From JBQCEE01 sp051960575 (GTDB lineage Bacteria > Actinomycetota > Actinomycetes > Mycobacteriales > Jatrophihabitantaceae), in NCBI RefSeq assembly GCF_051960575.1, contig NZ_JBQCEE010000394.1, positions 1-18,093 on the forward strand: a stretch of DNA of 18,093 nucleotides, read 5' to 3'. This document shows positions 16,052 to 18,093 of the stretch, piece by piece. Made by a program: the position numbers and the translations under genes. The notes under the pieces were generated by a model. That model saw only the letters and a program-made list of their open reading frames with translations, did not search any database and had not been told where the DNA came from. Within the stretch, counting starts at the first letter, position 1; each line of letters begins with the position of its first letter.

Positions 16052-16242
16052 CCGCGGTGGTGGCGGCAGTCGCCGTCGATGGTGTCCATCGGCGACGCGT
16101 GGTCGGCGTGGCAGCTCCACGCCGTGCTCTTCTTCAGCGACGAGCTCTTGAGCAGGCCGGGCATCGGCTGACGCTCGATCGTGATGACGACGCCCCCGCA
16201 CGTGGTGCAGGGCTCGGAGCGCTTCGTGATCGTCTGCGGCAT
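16048..16242 (-). CDS. small Cys/His-rich probable zinc-binding protein
   Basis: A 64-aa protein from an ATG at 16242, beginning MPQTITKRSEPCTTCGGVVI. Cys12 and Cys15 form a CxxC knuckle. A second cluster near the end has CHADH (Cys44, His45, His48) and CRHH (Cys59, His61, His62), so one or two zinc sites are plausible. The middle (LLKSSSLKKSTAW) is basic. I do not recognise the family; a DNA- or RNA-binding role is possible but not shown. In-frame upstream starts exist to 16389, but a -10-like box directly before 16242 favours the short form. It is convergent with nadE and divergent from the phosphoketolase gene. Confidence 0.7.
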   Translation of the reverse strand: MPQTITKRSEPCTTCGGVVITIERQPMPGLLKSSSLKKSTAWSCHADHASPMDTIDGDCRHHRG

Positions 16243-16249
16243 GGCGACG

Positions 16250-16255
16250 ATTGTG
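16250..16255 (-). promoter_or_regulatory. -10-like box CACAAT of the small zinc-protein gene
   Basis: On the minus strand CACAAT (4 of 6 to TATAAT) is followed by 7 nt and the ATG at 16242. The spacing equals that of the other leaderless candidates, which is the main support. Confidence 0.4.
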
Positions 16256-16373
16256 CCTGGTGAAGGTGATCTCGACCATACAGAGACGGGTATGTGACGC
16301 AGCGCACGGTGAACACGGGACCCTCTTGGGACGAACAGTGTGGTGCGGGCCGCATGTCCCGGAACCGCTTGCG

Positions 16374-16379
16374 GGAAGG
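16374..16379 (+). promoter_or_regulatory. Shine-Dalgarno GGAAGG of the phosphoketolase gene
   Basis: GGAAGG is 8 nt before the ATG at 16388 but only 2 nt before the in-frame ATG at 16382. It therefore selects the second ATG as the start. Confidence 0.7.
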
Positions 16380-16387
16380 TGATGGGC

Positions 16388-18093
16388 ATGACTGCGGCAC
16401 CGGAACTCCCACTCGCGCTCGACGACGCCGAACTGGCCGCGCTGGACGCCTACTGGCGGGCCGCGAACTACCTCTCGGTCGGCCAGATCTACCTGCTCGA
16501 CAACCCACTGCTGCACGAGCCGCTCGCGGCCGAGCACGTGAAGCCGCGCCTGCTGGGCCACTGGGGCACGACGCCGGGGCTCAACCTGCTCTACGCCCAC
16601 CTCAACCGGCAGATCCTGCGCCGCGACCTCAGCGCCATCTTCATCACCGGGCCGGGGCACGGCGGCCCGGGCCTGGTCGCGAACGCCTGGCTCGAGGGCA
16701 CCTACACCGAGCTGTACTCGAGCATCACCGAGGACGAGGAGGGCGTGCAGAAGCTGTTCCGGCAGTTCTCCTTCCCCGGCGGCATCCCCAGCCATGTCGC
16801 CCCGGAGACCCCCGGGTCGATCCACGAGGGCGGCGAGCTCGGCTACGCCCTCACCCACGCCTACGGCGCAGCGTTCGACAACCCCGACCTGCTCGTCGCC
16901 TGCGTCGTCGGCGACGGCGAGGCCGAGACCGGCCCGCTGGCCGCGAGCTGGCACTCGACCAAGTTCGTCGACCCGGTCACCGACGGCGCGGTGCTGCCGA
17001 TCCTGCACCTGAACGGCTACAAGATCGCCAACCCGACCGTGCTCGCCCGCATCCCCGAGGCCGAGCTCGCCGACCTCCTGCGCGGGTACGGCCACGACCC
17101 GCTGTTCGTCACCGGCGACGACCCGGCGCAGGTGCACCGTGACCTCGCCGCGACGCTCGACACCGCCCTCGACCGGATCGCCGCGATCCAGCAGGCCGCA
17201 CGCGGGGGCGACGGCACGGGCGGGCGCCCGGCCTGGCCGATGATCGTGCTGCGCACGCCGAAGGGCTGGACCGGCCCGAAGGAGGTCGACGGCCTGCCGG
17301 TCGAGGGGACCTTCCGCTCGCACCAGGTGCCGCTGGCCGCGACCCGGACGAACGACGAGCACCGCGCGCAGCTCGAGGCGTGGCTGCGCAGCTACCGCCC
17401 CGAGGAGCTGTTCACCGAGTCGGGCGCGCTGCGGCCCGAGCTGCGCGCGCTCGCGCCGACCGGCGAGCGGCGGATGAGCGCCAACCCCCACGCCAACGGC
17501 GGCCTGCTGCTGCGCGACCTGCACCTACCGGACTTCCGCGACTACGCCGTCGACGTGCCGCACCCCGCGACCGAGCTGAGCGAGGCGACGCGGGTGCTCG
17601 GCGAGTACCTGCGCGACATCATCCGGCGCAACCCCGACAACTTCCGGCTGATGGGCCCGGACGAGACGGCGTCGAACCGGCTGCAGGACGTGTTCGAGGC
17701 GACCGACCGGGTGTGGGAGGCCGAGCGCCTGCCCACCGACGAGCACCTCTCGCCCGACGGCCGCGTGATGGAGGTGCTGAGCGAGCACCTCTGCCAGGGC
17801 TGGCTCGAGGGCTACCTCCTCACCGGCCGGCACGGGCTCTTCAACTGCTACGAGGCGTTCATCCACATCGTCGACTCGATGTTCAACCAGCACGCGAAGT
17901 GGCTGAAGGTCACGCGCGGCATTCCGTGGCGGAGGCCGATCGCCTCGCTCAACTACCTGCTCTCGTCGCACGTCTGGCGGCAGGACCACAACGGCTTCAG
18001 CCACCAGGACCCCGGCTTCCTCGACGTCGTCGTCAACAAGAAGGCCGACGTGGTGCGCGTCTATCTTCCCCCGGACGCCAACTGCCTCCTCAG
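16388..18093 (+). CDS. xfp: phosphoketolase, C-terminus beyond the right edge
   Basis: Thiamine-diphosphate enzyme that splits xylulose 5-phosphate (and often fructose 6-phosphate) with phosphate to acetyl phosphate plus an aldose phosphate. The window holds 568 residues of a family of about 800. The first domain has YLSVGQIYLLDN, then ITGPGHGGPG, IPSHVAPETPGSIHEGGELG (His136, His146) and the cofactor motif GDGEAETGP (from Gly175), followed by LHLNGYKIANPTV. The second domain has RLMGPDETASNRL, EGYLLTGRHGLFNCYEAFIH and SHVWRQDHNGFSHQDPG. All expected blocks are intact up to the edge. Whether it prefers xylulose 5-phosphate alone cannot be read. Its promoter is not obvious in the 145-nt gap upstream, where only a weak CATAC/GTATG repeat (16277-16294) is seen. 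Acetate kinase or phosphotransacetylase genes, frequent neighbours, would lie to the right. Confidence 0.95.
   Translation, partial: MTAAPELPLALDDAELAALDAYWRAANYLSVGQIYLLDNPLLHEPLAAEHVKPRLLGHWGTTPGLNLLYAHLNRQILRRDLSAIFITGPGHGGPGLVANAWLEGTYTELYSSITEDEEGVQKLFRQFSFPGGIPSHVAPETPGSIHEGGELGYALTHAYGAAFDNPDLLVACVVGDGEAETGPLAASWHSTKFVDPVTDGAVLPILHLNGYKIANPTVLARIPEAELADLLRGYGHDPLFVTGDDPAQVHRDLAATLDTALDRIAAIQQAARGGDGTGGRPAWPMIVLRTPKGWTGPKEVDGLPVEGTFRSHQVPLAATRTNDEHRAQLEAWLRSYRPEELFTESGALRPELRALAPTGERRMSANPHANGGLLLRDLHLPDFRDYAVDVPHPATELSEATRVLGEYLRDIIRRNPDNFRLMGPDETASNRLQDVFEATDRVWEAERLPTDEHLSPDGRVMEVLSEHLCQGWLEGYLLTGRHGLFNCYEAFIHIVDSMFNQHAKWLKVTRGIPWRRPIASLNYLLSSHVWRQDHNGFSHQDPGFLDVVVNKKADVVRVYLPPDANCLL

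Noticed and set aside
16277..16294. CATAC/GTATG inverted repeat upstream of xfp as an operator
   Set aside because: The arms are only 5 bp with an 8-bp spacer, no further symmetry and no adjacent regulator gene.

Overview
The window is about 18 kb of very GC-rich DNA with densely packed genes, strong G/C third-position bias and GTG as well as ATG starts. This fits a high-GC Gram-positive (Actinomycetota). Supporting signs are a two-domain glutamine-dependent NAD+ synthetase, a histidine ammonia-lyase with a Cys-Ser-Gly cofactor triad, a mycobacterial-type thiolase-like protein, and a repeated layout in which a TANNNT-like -10 box lies only 6-7 nt upstream of the start codon (apparent leaderless mRNAs). 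I cannot name the genus. No rRNA, tRNA, CRISPR array, insertion sequence or phage gene is visible. No stretch longer than 300 bases lacks a gene; the longest gap is about 145 bases, before the phosphoketolase gene.

Layout, left to right. (1) 1-2058: the 5' two-thirds of hutH (minus strand, running off the left edge), divergent from an IclR-type regulator, with a perfect 18-bp palindrome between them. (2) 2083-3399: a molybdopterin sulfite-oxidase-like protein followed 3 nt later by an FAD/NAD(P)H reductase, probably one redox pair. (3) 3420-6450, minus strand: a three-gene operon that looks like a type VII secretion (ESX) effector module: a 130-aa EspC/WXG100-like protein, a 457-aa protein with a WXG100-like N-terminus and a PD-(D/E)xK nuclease-like toxin domain, and a 404-aa candidate immunity protein. 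(4) 6508-8882: an amidohydrolase overlapping a TetR regulator by 4 bp, with a 20-bp operator in the promoter region shared with the effector operon. (5) 8944-10155: an MFS exporter of the AraJ/SotB/Cmx type. (6) 10225-13218: a 997-aa single-chain fusion of an SRPBCC domain, a thiolase-like domain without the usual nucleophilic cysteine, and a complete enoyl-CoA hydratase domain. (7) 13234-13809, minus: a 191-aa unknown protein with a C-terminal membrane anchor. (8) 13907-16029: a 21-codon leader ORF whose stop overlaps the start of nadE. (9) 16048-16242, minus: a 64-aa Cys/His-rich probable zinc protein. (10) 16388-18093: the N-terminal 568 residues of a phosphoketolase, cut by the right edge.

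Two architectural themes recur. Starts are often leaderless, with seven candidates on both strands. All three convergent gene pairs end in a stem-loop whose two arms contain the two TGA stop codons, so each hairpin may serve as a compact bidirectional terminator. The most novel-looking items are the effector/immunity module with its off-end Pro/Glu tail, the SRPBCC-thiolase-crotonase fusion, and the leader peptide coupled to nadE.
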